Assembly: GCA_031376285.1 (NCBI GenBank)
Contig: JANMDN010000038.1
Span: 1 to 64,000 of the forward strand
DNA length: 64,000 bases
Direction of reading: 5' to 3'
Source: JANMDN01 sp031376285
GTDB lineage: Bacteria > Actinomycetota > Thermoleophilia > Miltoncostaeales > Miltoncostaeaceae
The notes beneath the pieces were generated by a model. That model was not told the origin of the DNA. It searched no databases and worked only from the letters and a program-made list of their open reading frames with translations. Every line of letters starts with the position of its first letter. Position 1 is the first letter of the stretch. Position numbers and translations under genes: made by a program. Shown here one piece after another: positions 26,117 through 34,567 of this stretch.

Positions 26117-27490
26117 GTGAGCCGCCGACTTCTCGTCGCCTATCTCTCACTCGCGCTGGTCGTCCTGCTCGCGCTCGAGATCCCGCTCGCGATCTTCTAC
26201 GAGCGTAGCGAGCGTCGGGAGCTCTCGCTTCGCCTTGAGCGCGACGCCGTACGCATCGCCTCCTTCGTGTCCGACTCGCTGAGAGGCGATCGCCCGCTCG
26301 ATGCCCGCGGCGTGAGCGCGTACCTCACGAGCGCATTCCGGGCCCGCGATGGGCGGGTCGTGGTGGTCGACCGCGCGGGACAGTCAGCGATCGACACCGG
26401 CGAGCCCGGGGCCGGCCCCCGCTCGTTTGCGTCGCGTCCCGAGATTGGCGCCGCGCTCGCGGGAACCGTCGCGACCGGCTCACGCTTTTCGAACACCCTC
26501 AGCGCGCAACTGATCTACGTGGCAGTTCCGGTGTCGAGCGCCGGGTCGATTGCGGGGGCCGTTCGCATCACCTACCCCGAGTCTGAGCTCCGGGCACGCG
26601 TCCACAGGTACTGGTTGATGCTCGGAGGGATTGCCGTCGCCGTGCTCACGGCTGCCTCGGCCGTTGGACTCCGTTTCGTTCGACAGATCGCTCGGCCTCT
26701 CGCGCGCCTTGAGCGGGCGGCCGGGTCTGCCGGGCGTGGCGACCTGAGCGTTCGCGCGACAGTCGACGGCCCACCTGAGGTGCGCTCGCTCGCGTCGAGT
26801 TTCAACGACATGGTCGCCCGCCTCGAGGCGCTGATGCGCTCGCAGCAGACGTTTGTCGCCGACGCCTCTCATCAGCTGCGAACACCGCTCGCGGCGCTCC
26901 GACTTCGACTCGAAGCAATCGAGCCAGGGCAGTCGCAGGCCCAGGTCGACGGTGCGCTCCGGGAGGTCGAACGGCTCGCACGGCTGGTGTCCGGCTTGCT
27001 GTCCCTCGCGGGCGCCGACGCGGCTGAGGCCCCACCTGGCCTTGCCGATGTGGCAGCGATCGCTCGCGATCGCTGCGAGGTGTGGGCGGCTCTCGCGGGT
27101 GAGGGAGATGTGATCATCTCCGCCGTCTGCCCCCAGTCACTCCCGGCCCGCGCCACGACTGACCGACTTCGCCAAGTGCTCGACAACCTGATTGAGAACG
27201 CCCTGGAGGTGGCGCCCGCTGGCTCGACGGTCACCATTGCGGCAGGCGAGGAGGCGGGCCAGGTCGTGCTGCGGGTCCGCGATCAGGGGCCGGGAATGTC
27301 GGCGCCCGATCGCGCCCGAGCATTCGATCGCTTCTGGCGCGGCGCGTCCAGCACTGGCGGCTCAGGCCTCGGGCTTGCGATCGTCCTGCGACTCGTCTCC
27401 GCCGACGGTGGCACGGTTGCCTTACTCGGGCCCCCAGACGCGGGGCTCGAGGTCGTGATCCATCTCAGATCCGCCGCGGCTCCCGCTTGA
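26117..27490 (+). CDS. Sensor histidine kinase
   Basis: A 457-residue kinase. The N-terminal membrane segment is LLVAYLSLALVVLLALEIPL, a second lies near residue 170, then HAMP and the phospho-acceptor in FVADASHQLRTPLAALRLR. The ATPase domain has LDNLIENALEVAP, DQGPGMS and GGSGLGLAIVLRLV. The extracytoplasmic sensor domain is about 130 residues. It starts with GTG 26117. Confidence 0.92.
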   Translation: MSRRLLVAYLSLALVVLLALEIPLAIFYERSERRELSLRLERDAVRIASFVSDSLRGDRPLDARGVSAYLTSAFRARDGRVVVVDRAGQSAIDTGEPGAGPRSFASRPEIGAALAGTVATGSRFSNTLSAQLIYVAVPVSSAGSIAGAVRITYPESELRARVHRYWLMLGGIAVAVLTAASAVGLRFVRQIARPLARLERAAGSAGRGDLSVRATVDGPPEVRSLASSFNDMVARLEALMRSQQTFVADASHQLRTPLAALRLRLEAIEPGQSQAQVDGALREVERLARLVSGLLSLAGADAAEAPPGLADVAAIARDRCEVWAALAGEGDVIISAVCPQSLPARATTDRLRQVLDNLIENALEVAPAGSTVTIAAGEEAGQVVLRVRDQGPGMSAPDRARAFDRFWRGASSTGGSGLGLAIVLRLVSADGGTVALLGPPDAGLEVVIHLRSAAAPA

Positions 27491-27501
27491 GTTTCAACCA
27501 C

Positions 27502-27537
27502 GAGGGTCGCACCGCCACGCTGGCCGGTGCGACCCTC
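27502..27537. terminator. Perfect 12-bp hairpin between convergent genes
   Basis: GAGGGTCGCACC and its exact reverse complement enclose a 12-nt loop between the kinase gene and glnK, so it is probably bidirectional. Confidence 0.6.
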
Positions 27538-27545
27538 AGATGCCG

Positions 27546-27908
27546 CTAGGCGTGATCGTCCTGGTGGGGTTCGAGGACGATGGCGCCCCGTTCCCCGGTG
27601 CGGACGCGGATCGCATCCTCGATCGCGATGATGAAGATCTTCCCGTCACCTGGCTCGCCGGTGTGGGCGAGTTCGAGGATGACGTCGACCGCCCGCTCGA
27701 GGTCCGAGTCGTCTACGGCCATCTCCAGCTTGAGCTTTGGCCGGAGGAAGATGGTTGTCTTCGCCCCTCGGTAGCTCTCGGTGAAGCCCTTCTGGCGACC
27801 CGAGCCCTTCACCTCACTGACGGTCATTGAGGGAAGGCCCATGTTGGCGAGCCGATCCCGAATCTCGTCGAAGGCTTCATGCCGGATGTATGCCTCGATC
27901 TTTTTCAC
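27546..27908 (-). CDS. glnK: PII nitrogen-regulatory protein lacking the T-loop tyrosine
   Basis: A 120-residue PII protein, which senses ATP/ADP and 2-oxoglutarate and gates ammonium uptake. The signature segments SEVKGSGRQKGFTESYRGA and ELAHTGEPGDGKIFI and the C-terminal IRVRTGE are present. At the position of Tyr51, the uridylylation/adenylylation site, it reads RGAKTTIFL: threonine replaces tyrosine. Covalent T-loop control is therefore unlikely. Its ATG overlaps the amt stop by 4 bp, the usual amt-glnK arrangement. Confidence 0.93.
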   Translation of the reverse strand: MKKIEAYIRHEAFDEIRDRLANMGLPSMTVSEVKGSGRQKGFTESYRGAKTTIFLRPKLKLEMAVDDSDLERAVDVILELAHTGEPGDGKIFIIAIEDAIRVRTGERGAIVLEPHQDDHA

Positions 27909-29395
27909 TGGGTGTTCTCCTTCTGAGACCCGGTCGCCGTACCCGCAGATGATGCCACGAGTCCGCTTACTGCCGCCCCAGCGATGTGGTGTTCCTCGGG
28001 CTCAGCACCCGGGACCTCGATGAAACGCTCGGGGTATCCGAACATGCCGTGCTCCGAGATGTCCAGTCCTCGAAGCTCATCGGCCTCGCTGACGCGCATG
28101 CCAATGGTCTTCTTGATGACGTAGAAGACCAGGAAACTGGCCGTGAATGTGAACGCTGCGGTTGCCGCGACACCGTAGACCTGCACCCAGAGTTGGTGCC
28201 CGCCGCCGTAGAGGAGGCCCTTCTCGTAGGGGAATGCGGCGAACTTGGCAAGCACCGCGGTGCGGTCGGTCTCGGCGAAGATGCCGGCCGCCAGGGTTCC
28301 CCAGATGCCAGCGACACCGTGCACCGGGAGACAACCGATCGGGTCGTCAATCCGTAGCCGGTCGACCAGCATGACGAGCGGCGGAACGATAAGGCCGGCG
28401 ACGAGGCCGATCACGAGCGCTGCCCATGGATCGACGAAGGCACACGGAGCGGTGATCGCAACAAGACCTGCGATCGCGCCGTTGCCCATCTGGCTGACGT
28501 CGATCGTCTTGAAGAGCCACATCGCGGAGAGCGTCGCGCCGATCAGGCCTGCGGCCGCTGCAAGGTTCGTGTTGACGGCAACGTCTGCAAAGCCGACGCC
28601 GGAGTCTCCATTGAACGCGCCGAGGAACGAGCCTGGGTTGAAGCCCATCCAGCCGACCCAGAGGATCAGCACGCCGAGAATGGCGAGCGGGATCGAGTGA
28701 CCGGGGATCGGAATCGCCTTGCCGTCCTTGCCGAACTTTCCGATGCGGGGGCCGAGCAGGAGCGTCCCGGCGAGTGCGGCGAGCGCACCCTGGAGGTGGA
28801 CAACCGACGATCCGGCGAAGTCGATGAACCCGTCTTGGGCGAGCCATCCGCCACCGAAGCTCCAGTGGGCCGCGATGGGGTAGATGACACCAGCGAAGAT
28901 GATCCCGAAGATCGCGTAGACGGCGAACTTCGTGCGGTCGAGCATGGCGCCCCAAACGATCGCCAGCGAAACGGCGACAAAGACCACCTGGAAGAGGAAC
29001 TGCGCCGCGATCGGCGCGTTGCTGACCAAGGTGTAGGTCGCGTCGAGGTCAAGGAACCATCCGGACGCTCCGACGAAGCCGTTCACGGTCCCGTCGCCTC
29101 TGGTTCCGAAGCCGAGGGCAAAACCGAGCGCCCAGAACATGATGAGCGCGATCGCCAGGTTGAAGATGATCTTCGCGGCGACGGCGCCCGCGTTCTTCAT
29201 CCGCGAAAGGCCGATCTCCAGCATCGCGAACCCGGCTTGCATGAAGAGGACGAGGACGGCGGCAATGACGACCCAAATGGTGTCGACCGGGCCGACGGTA
29301 ACCGGGTCCCCGGCGGCGCCAAGGGCGCCCGCGGGGGCGATGGCAAGCGCCGCGATCGCGGCGAGGGGTAGCGCGAGGATCCGTCGTCGTCGCAA
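27905..29395 (-). CDS. amt: Ammonium transporter
   Basis: A 496-residue Amt/Rh channel. After a signal-like hydrophobic N-terminus come eleven expected helices with family signatures: VLFMQAGFAMLEIGLSR, WSFGGGWL, FAGSSVVHLQGALAALAG, and the second pore histidine in CLPVHGVAGIWGTLA. TTG 29395 was chosen because AAGGAG lies 9 nt upstream; the frame is open to 29515, but that part looks non-coding. It is co-transcribed with glnK. Confidence 0.94.
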   Translation of the reverse strand: MRRRRILALPLAAIAALAIAPAGALGAAGDPVTVGPVDTIWVVIAAVLVLFMQAGFAMLEIGLSRMKNAGAVAAKIIFNLAIALIMFWALGFALGFGTRGDGTVNGFVGASGWFLDLDATYTLVSNAPIAAQFLFQVVFVAVSLAIVWGAMLDRTKFAVYAIFGIIFAGVIYPIAAHWSFGGGWLAQDGFIDFAGSSVVHLQGALAALAGTLLLGPRIGKFGKDGKAIPIPGHSIPLAILGVLILWVGWMGFNPGSFLGAFNGDSGVGFADVAVNTNLAAAAGLIGATLSAMWLFKTIDVSQMGNGAIAGLVAITAPCAFVDPWAALVIGLVAGLIVPPLVMLVDRLRIDDPIGCLPVHGVAGIWGTLAAGIFAETDRTAVLAKFAAFPYEKGLLYGGGHQLWVQVYGVAATAAFTFTASFLVFYVIKKTIGMRVSEADELRGLDISEHGMFGYPERFIEVPGAEPEEHHIAGAAVSGLVASSAGTATGSQKENTQ

Positions 29396-29654
29396 AGTGG
29401 ACCGCTCCTTGTTCGATGGTCGGGGCCGGTGGCCCCATCGCCAGTGAGCGTACGAGCGCCACGGGTGGGGCGGCCTTCGACGTTCGGAGGAGTTCCGAAC
29501 CAATCCTTTCGCCAAATGTCGAAACGCCGAAACAGCCCGCCGTCAGCGATGGCGTGTCTGACACAACCGAGGCGGGCGATCCTCGCTCATTCTGAGTGGG
29601 CCTCCTGGCAGCAAAGTGTCACGATGTGAAACTCGCCGCGGTACGGTCGTTCAG

Positions 29655-30080
29655 TCAGCCGTCGACGAAGGGCTGTGCGTCGGCCACGAGGTCGTCCAAA
29701 TCGAGGTCGAGGCTCTGCATGAAGAACGGCGTCAGGAGGTTCAACGTGTGGCGGCAGGCTGGGCAGATCGGGAGCGGGGGAGGGGGCGGGAGGCCCTCGA
29801 CCTCGCCGGAGAGGGAGAACGCCTTCCCGACGTACTTCACGCAGACGGCGCATTGACCCTGCTTCGCGTCAAAGCGAACGAGGTCGACGCCGGCAGCCGC
29901 AATCTGGGCTCGGTAGGCCGCTTGGCGCTCGGCCTCTGCCTGTGCTTGCGCGGCAAGCGTCGCCCGCGCCTGCGCCGTCCACCCCTCGCGGATCGCCGTC
30001 AAGAACGGCTCAGGCGCGTCTGGGACGTCGCGGAAACGCTCGGTCCACCGATCGATCTCGGCGTCCCAGTCGCGGGTCAC
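29655..30080 (-). CDS. Zinc-finger-like hypothetical protein
   Basis: A 141-residue protein with a helical Ala-rich first half and two CxxC pairs (CAVCVKYVG and PICPACRHT) that could bind one zinc. It ends in an acidic stretch. It starts 2 nt after mqnD on the same strand, so it is probably co-transcribed. No function is recognisable. Confidence 0.65.
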   Translation of the reverse strand: MTRDWDAEIDRWTERFRDVPDAPEPFLTAIREGWTAQARATLAAQAQAEAERQAAYRAQIAAAGVDLVRFDAKQGQCAVCVKYVGKAFSLSGEVEGLPPPPPLPICPACRHTLNLLTPFFMQSLDLDLDDLVADAQPFVDG

Positions 30081-30082
30081 GG

Positions 30083-30928
30083 TCAGTCCTCGATGAAGTC
30101 GACCGGTACCTCGCGGTCGATCAGGCCAGCCTCGCGACCGCGACGAAGCAGCTCCGCGACGGCGAGCTTTCCGTCGTCTCCGTAGTCGAGGGTCCGGTCG
30201 TTCACGTACATCCCCACGAACTTATCGGCGAGCGGGTCGTCAAGACCCCGACCGAACTGCGCGGCGTACGCGAGCGCGCCGGCCCGGTTGTCGAGGCCGT
30301 AGGCGATGCTTGCCCGGAGGACCTTCGAGAGTCGACGGTTGACATCCTCACCCAGGTCGCGGCGGACGGCATTGGCCCCGAGGGGAAGCGGCAGGCCCCC
30401 GGTCAGCTCGTCCCACCAGATGCCGAGGTCGAGAATCGACGTGAGGCCCTGGGTCTCGTAGGTCAGCTGGCCCTCGTGGATGACAAGCCCGGCGTCGACC
30501 TCTCCACGCTCCACGACGTTCAGGATTTCGTCAAACGGCACGATCACCGGGTCGGCGATCCGCCCGACCGCGAGCTGCAGCTGGAGAAACGCGCTTGTCA
30601 TGGTGCCGGGGATCGCCACCCGAAGCCGCGGGAGCTCGTCGAGGTCGAGTGCCTCCCGCGCCACCACAATCGGCCCGTAGCGGTCGCCCATCGACGCCCC
30701 GTGCGGCAGGAGCTGGTAACGATCGGCGAGGTAGGCGTACGCGTGGACCGAGATGGCGGTGATCTCAAGCCGGCTCTCCATCGCCCAACGGTTCAACGTC
30801 TCGATGTCGCGAAGCAGATGCTCGAAGCGAAAGCCGTCGGTGGCAATCCGGTCCTCGGCGAGTGCGTAGAACATGAATGCGTCGTCGGGATCGGGGCTGT
30901 GGCCGAGGCGCACGAGGCGGTCGCTCAA
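30083..30928 (-). CDS. mqnD: 1,4-dihydroxy-6-naphthoate synthase (futalosine pathway)
   Basis: A 281-residue MqnD-family protein. Typical features are LGHSPDPDDAFMFYAL at the start, EITAISVHAYAYL, YGPIVVARE and VIHEGQLTY. MqnD makes dihydroxy-naphthoate from cyclic dehypoxanthinyl futalosine in menaquinone synthesis. TTG 30928 with GGAG 9 nt upstream fits the family start; the longer ORF to 31003 overlaps the next gene. Other mqn genes are not in the window. Confidence 0.9.
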   Translation of the reverse strand: MSDRLVRLGHSPDPDDAFMFYALAEDRIATDGFRFEHLLRDIETLNRWAMESRLEITAISVHAYAYLADRYQLLPHGASMGDRYGPIVVAREALDLDELPRLRVAIPGTMTSAFLQLQLAVGRIADPVIVPFDEILNVVERGEVDAGLVIHEGQLTYETQGLTSILDLGIWWDELTGGLPLPLGANAVRRDLGEDVNRRLSKVLRASIAYGLDNRAGALAYAAQFGRGLDDPLADKFVGMYVNDRTLDYGDDGKLAVAELLRRGREAGLIDREVPVDFIED

Positions 30929-30972
30929 CGTGGGGGCTCCTGGGTGGTGTCGTGGGTGACTCCCGATGGTAC

Positions 30973-31398
30973 TCAGCCCGCGGGGGCGCGGCGCAGGACG
31001 CACATCCCTTCTCCTTCGGCGGCGAGCACGTCATCGGGGAGATGGAGCGTGACCGTCGCCCGGTAGCCACGGTCGCTTTGCTGGATGAGGCGACTGCGGA
31101 GCGCGAGTGGCTCGCCGAGCGGGATCGGTTTGCGCAACCAGTAGCGCACCTTCGCCGTCATGGCGAGGAGCCCGTACGGGGCGCCCGCGTAGACCAGCAT
31201 CTCGTCGACGAGCAGGCCGACGAGCCCACCGTGCAGGCGGTCCGGATAGCCCTGGTGCGTCTGCCCCGGAGTAAACGACGCGATCGCATCGAAGCCGTCG
31301 CGGTAGATGTGCAGGCCGAGACCCGACGGATTTTCAGACCCGCAGACGAAGCAGTGCGGGTACTCGCGGACGTTGATTGGCACCTGGGTTTGATCCAC
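30973..31398 (-). CDS. Hotdog-fold thioesterase (PaaI-like)
   Basis: A 141-residue hotdog-domain protein. HCFVCGSENPSGLGLH is the usual N-terminus and GYPDRLHGGLVGLLVDEM is the catalytic helix region. It probably hydrolyses an acyl-CoA thioester; the substrate is unknown. It ends 44 nt before mqnD and may share its transcript. Confidence 0.82.
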   Translation of the reverse strand: MDQTQVPINVREYPHCFVCGSENPSGLGLHIYRDGFDAIASFTPGQTHQGYPDRLHGGLVGLLVDEMLVYAGAPYGLLAMTAKVRYWLRKPIPLGEPLALRSRLIQQSDRGYRATVTLHLPDDVLAAEGEGMCVLRRAPAG

Positions 31399-31479
31399 AA
31401 CCCGTCAGTTTGCCGCTGCGACAGGGCGTATGCGAGTCTGCGCCGCGAGGGTGGCTTGACAATGACGGCGGGGAGGGCA

Positions 31480-32607
31480 ATGCGACTGACCGAGATGGCA
31501 CACGGCGCGGGATGCGGCTGCAAGCTCGGTCCAGGCCAGCTTCGTGAGGTTCTTGCTGCTCTTCCAGGTGTCCCGTTCGACCCCAATATCCTCGTCAGCG
31601 GGGCGACGAGCGACGACGCCGCCGTCATTCGCGTTCGCGACGACCTTGCGATCGTCGCGACGGTGGACTTCTTCACTCCCATCGTCGACGACCCCGCGAC
31701 GTTCGGCGCAGTCGCCGCGACGAACGCGCTCTCGGATCTCTACGCCATGGGCGCGACCCCCCTCATGTCGCTTGCGGTCGCGGCGTTTCCCAAGGACGGC
31801 GATCTCTCGGTGCTCGGCGAGATCATGCGGAGCGGAGCGGAGGTTGCCCTCGCAGCCGGGTGTCCGGTTCTCGGCGGCCACACGATTGACGACGCCGAGC
31901 CGAAGTACGGGCTCGTCGCGATCGGCACGGTCGATCCAGCCCAGATGATGACGAACGCCGCCGGCAGGCCAGGGGACATGCTCGTCCTCACGAAAGCCCT
32001 TGGTATCGGGGCCATCGCCTCAGGCATGAAGGCAGAGATCGCGCCCGAACCAGTCGCGGCGGCGGCGGTCGCCTCGATGCTGCAAACGAATGCGGCGGCC
32101 AGTGCGGCCGCGCTCGCGGCCGGGGTCCGTTGCGCGACCGATGTGACGGGTTTCGGACTCCTCGGACACCTTCACGAGCTCGCCGCCGCAAGCGGCGTCG
32201 GCGCAGCCCTCCGCGTGGATCGCATCCCTGCGCTCCCGGGGGCCCTTGAGCTGATCTCGGCGGGGCACGTCCCTGGCGGCACCGAGCGCAATCGCGCGTT
32301 CCTGGCCGAGCACGTCGACTTCGCCGACCAGATCACCGAGGGTGCTCGAACGCTGCTCTTTGACCCCCAAACGAGCGGTGGGCTCCTGCTCGCCGTTGCC
32401 GCCGAACGGCTGCCTGCCCTGATGAGCGAACTGGGCTCGCGTGGTGTCGTCGCGAGCCCGATCGGGCGGCTCCTGTCCGAGCCCGTCGGCCGGATCGGCG
32501 TCCTCAGCCCCGTGAACCAGGTCGGCCCGTCGGGCGGCGGCAGCCAAACCGCGGCTCGGGACGACCTCCCGGAGGGCCTCAAGGAGTCGGAAGGGGAGGC
32601 ATCCTGA
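31480..32607 (+). CDS. selD: Selenide, water dikinase (selenophosphate synthetase)
   Basis: A 375-residue SelD that makes selenophosphate, the selenium donor for selenocysteine and selenouridine. The N-terminus RLTEMAHGAGCGCKLGP carries the catalytic Cys and Lys of the family; the residue is Cys, not Sec. VATVDFFTPIVDDP and GGHTIDDAEPKYGL follow. ATG 31480 matches the family start, and ATG 31462 is possible. No selA, selB or selC is in the window, but a probable selenoprotein lies at 59.3 kb. The stop overlaps the next gene as CTGA. Confidence 0.94.
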   Translation: MRLTEMAHGAGCGCKLGPGQLREVLAALPGVPFDPNILVSGATSDDAAVIRVRDDLAIVATVDFFTPIVDDPATFGAVAATNALSDLYAMGATPLMSLAVAAFPKDGDLSVLGEIMRSGAEVALAAGCPVLGGHTIDDAEPKYGLVAIGTVDPAQMMTNAAGRPGDMLVLTKALGIGAIASGMKAEIAPEPVAAAAVASMLQTNAAASAAALAAGVRCATDVTGFGLLGHLHELAAASGVGAALRVDRIPALPGALELISAGHVPGGTERNRAFLAEHVDFADQITEGARTLLFDPQTSGGLLLAVAAERLPALMSELGSRGVVASPIGRLLSEPVGRIGVLSPVNQVGPSGGGSQTAARDDLPEGLKESEGEAS

Positions 32608-33632
32608 TCACCACGCGGCTGGCCCGGCTGCGGCAGCGCCATCGCCTGAGCCTCTCGGCGATCCTCCGGCGTTTTCGTCTGCCGTTTGCGCTCCTTGCCA
32701 GCGCGATCGCCTACGGCACGCTTGGCTACTGGCTGGTCTTCGGCTGGAGCCTCTCGGATGCCTTCTACATGACGGCCATCACGCTCACCACGGTGGGCTT
32801 TCGGGAAGTCCAGCCGCTTGACGTCGGAGGGCAACTCTTCACGGCGTCGACGCTCTTCTTCGGCCTCGGGGCCGTGTTCGTCGTGCTCGGAACGCTGACG
32901 GAGCTTGTCGTCAGCGGACATCTTTCAGGACTTCTCAGGGAGAATCAGGTGCGACGCAAAGTTGACGCCATGTCGGGGCACCACATCATCTGCGCGTACG
33001 GGAGAGTCGGGCGCGCGGCCGCAGCTGAGTTCGCCGCGGCAGGTGAGCCGTTCATCGTCTTGGACATCGACGACCGACTTCAGCCGGCGATGGAGCGTGA
33101 CGAGGTCGTCCACCGCATCGCCGACCCGACCGAGGAAGCCGTGCTGCGCGACGCCGGCATCGATCGCGCGCGGAGCCTCGTGTGCGCGGTCGACTCGGAC
33201 GCGACGAACGTCTACATCACCCTCACGGCGCGGGCCATGAGCCCCGATCTGACGATCGTTGCGCGTGCGTCCCGACCCGAGTCGGTCGATCGACTCGTCC
33301 GAGCTGGGGCCGACCGCGTCGTCCAGCCATACGCCCTTTCAGGAAGCCACATGGCCGCGCTCTCACTGCACCCGTCGGTGATCGACTTCTTCGACCTCGC
33401 GCACACGACGACAGGCCTGCGGGTGGAGGAAATCCAGGTCCGAGAAGGGTCAATGCTCGACGGCCGCCTCGTCTCAGAGGCGTGTCCCACCTCAAGCGGT
33501 ATCACGCCGCTTGCACTGCGCCGCGCCGCCGGGACGATCCTTGCCCCACCACCCGGGGACGCCCGTCTCCGAACCGGCGACGCCATCGTCGCGTTCGGGC
33601 CGATTGGCGCTCTCGAAGCGCTCGAGCGTTAG
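32604..33632 (+). CDS. Potassium channel with RCK (TrkA-N/C) domains, CTG start
   Basis: A 342-residue two-helix K+ channel. Helix 1 (FALLASAIAYGTLGYWLVF), pore loop and filter TLTTVGFREV, and helix 2 (FFGLGAVFVVLGTLTELVV) are followed by a TrkA-N Rossmann domain (HHIICAYGRVGRAAAAEF) and a TrkA-C domain. The first ATG (32769) lies within the pore, so the start must be upstream. The only suitable codon is CTG 32604, which overlaps the selD stop (CTGA) and follows GGGAGG. The filter has Arg after TVGF instead of the common Gly. The stop overlaps that of the convergent permease gene. Confidence 0.82.
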   Translation: MITTRLARLRQRHRLSLSAILRRFRLPFALLASAIAYGTLGYWLVFGWSLSDAFYMTAITLTTVGFREVQPLDVGGQLFTASTLFFGLGAVFVVLGTLTELVVSGHLSGLLRENQVRRKVDAMSGHHIICAYGRVGRAAAAEFAAAGEPFIVLDIDDRLQPAMERDEVVHRIADPTEEAVLRDAGIDRARSLVCAVDSDATNVYITLTARAMSPDLTIVARASRPESVDRLVRAGADRVVQPYALSGSHMAALSLHPSVIDFFDLAHTTTGLRVEEIQVREGSMLDGRLVSEACPTSSGITPLALRRAAGTILAPPPGDARLRTGDAIVAFGPIGALEALER

Positions 33633-34567
33633 GCCTGGTCCTTCGAGGTGGCGCTGTGGCCGTGCGGGTCGAGCGCGTCGCGCAGGGCATCGCCGAGGAA
33701 GCTCACAAAGAGGACCGTCAAGACAATGATGGCGCCCGGGAAGACGACCCCCCACCAGCGCCCGACGAGCACACCGTCTTGGGAGTGCTGGATGATGTTT
33801 CCCCAGGAGGGGTTGTCGATGTAGGCGAGGCCGATCCCGAGAAACGACAGCGTCGCCTCCAGGATGATGGCGGTTCCTACGAGCAGCGTCGCGGAGACGA
33901 CGATCACCGGGACGGCCCCCGGGAGAATGTGGCGCCAGATGATCCGCCAGGGGCGCACCCCTGACGCGCGGGCGGCCTGAACGAAGTCGCGCTCCTTAAG
34001 CGAAATGAACTCGGCTCGAATCAGACGGGTGACCGTCATCCAGGAGATCGCGGCGATGATCAGCACGATGGCCGGAATGCTGAGCTTGCCGACTGCGGCC
34101 GCCAGCGCGGCGAGCGTGGCAAGCCCAGGGAGGGTGAGGAAAATGTCGGTGATCCGCGAGATCACGCTGTCGGCTACGCCACCCGCGTAGCCCGCGACCG
34201 CACCGGAAAGCGCGCCGACGACCACGGCGACAACAGCCGCGGCGAACCCGATCAGGAGTGACGTACGTCCGCCATACATGACCTGCGCGAAGATATCCTC
34301 GCCGAGGTCACCCGTCCCGAAGATGTGCGGCCAGCCGGGCGACTCCTTCTGGTGGAACTCGTCTGTGCCGTTCCACGAGAAGGGCGCGACGAACGGATAG
34401 ATGATCGTCATGAGGGTCAGGAGCAGCAGGGCTGCCGAGGCAATCAGGCCGATCCGGTGGCGGCGGAAGCGACTCCAGAAGATCTGGAGCTGCGTGCGAC
34501 TCGCGATCTGGGGTGGCCCAACCGGAGGGGCGGCCGCGGGCGGTTCGAGTGCGGAGTGAGGCGTCAC
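33629..34567 (-). CDS. Peptide/nickel-type ABC transporter permease (DppC-like)
   Basis: A 312-residue inner-membrane permease with the BPD_transp_1 fold and an N-terminal OppC-type extension. Helix 1 is IGLIASAALLLLTLMTIIYP. The EAA loop RDFVQAARASGVRPWRIIWRH contacts the ATPase. GTG 34567 forms a GTGA overlap with the partner permease. Confidence 0.92.
   Translation of the reverse strand: MTPHSALEPPAAAPPVGPPQIASRTQLQIFWSRFRRHRIGLIASAALLLLTLMTIIYPFVAPFSWNGTDEFHQKESPGWPHIFGTGDLGEDIFAQVMYGGRTSLLIGFAAAVVAVVVGALSGAVAGYAGGVADSVISRITDIFLTLPGLATLAALAAAVGKLSIPAIVLIIAAISWMTVTRLIRAEFISLKERDFVQAARASGVRPWRIIWRHILPGAVPVIVVSATLLVGTAIILEATLSFLGIGLAYIDNPSWGNIIQHSQDGVLVGRWWGVVFPGAIIVLTVLFVSFLGDALRDALDPHGHSATSKDQA

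Noticed and set aside
29600..29640. GlnR-like box upstream of amt (GTCAC..GAAAC)
   Set aside because: Spacing is 5 rather than 6 nt, only one half-site pair, and it lies over 200 bp from the amt start.
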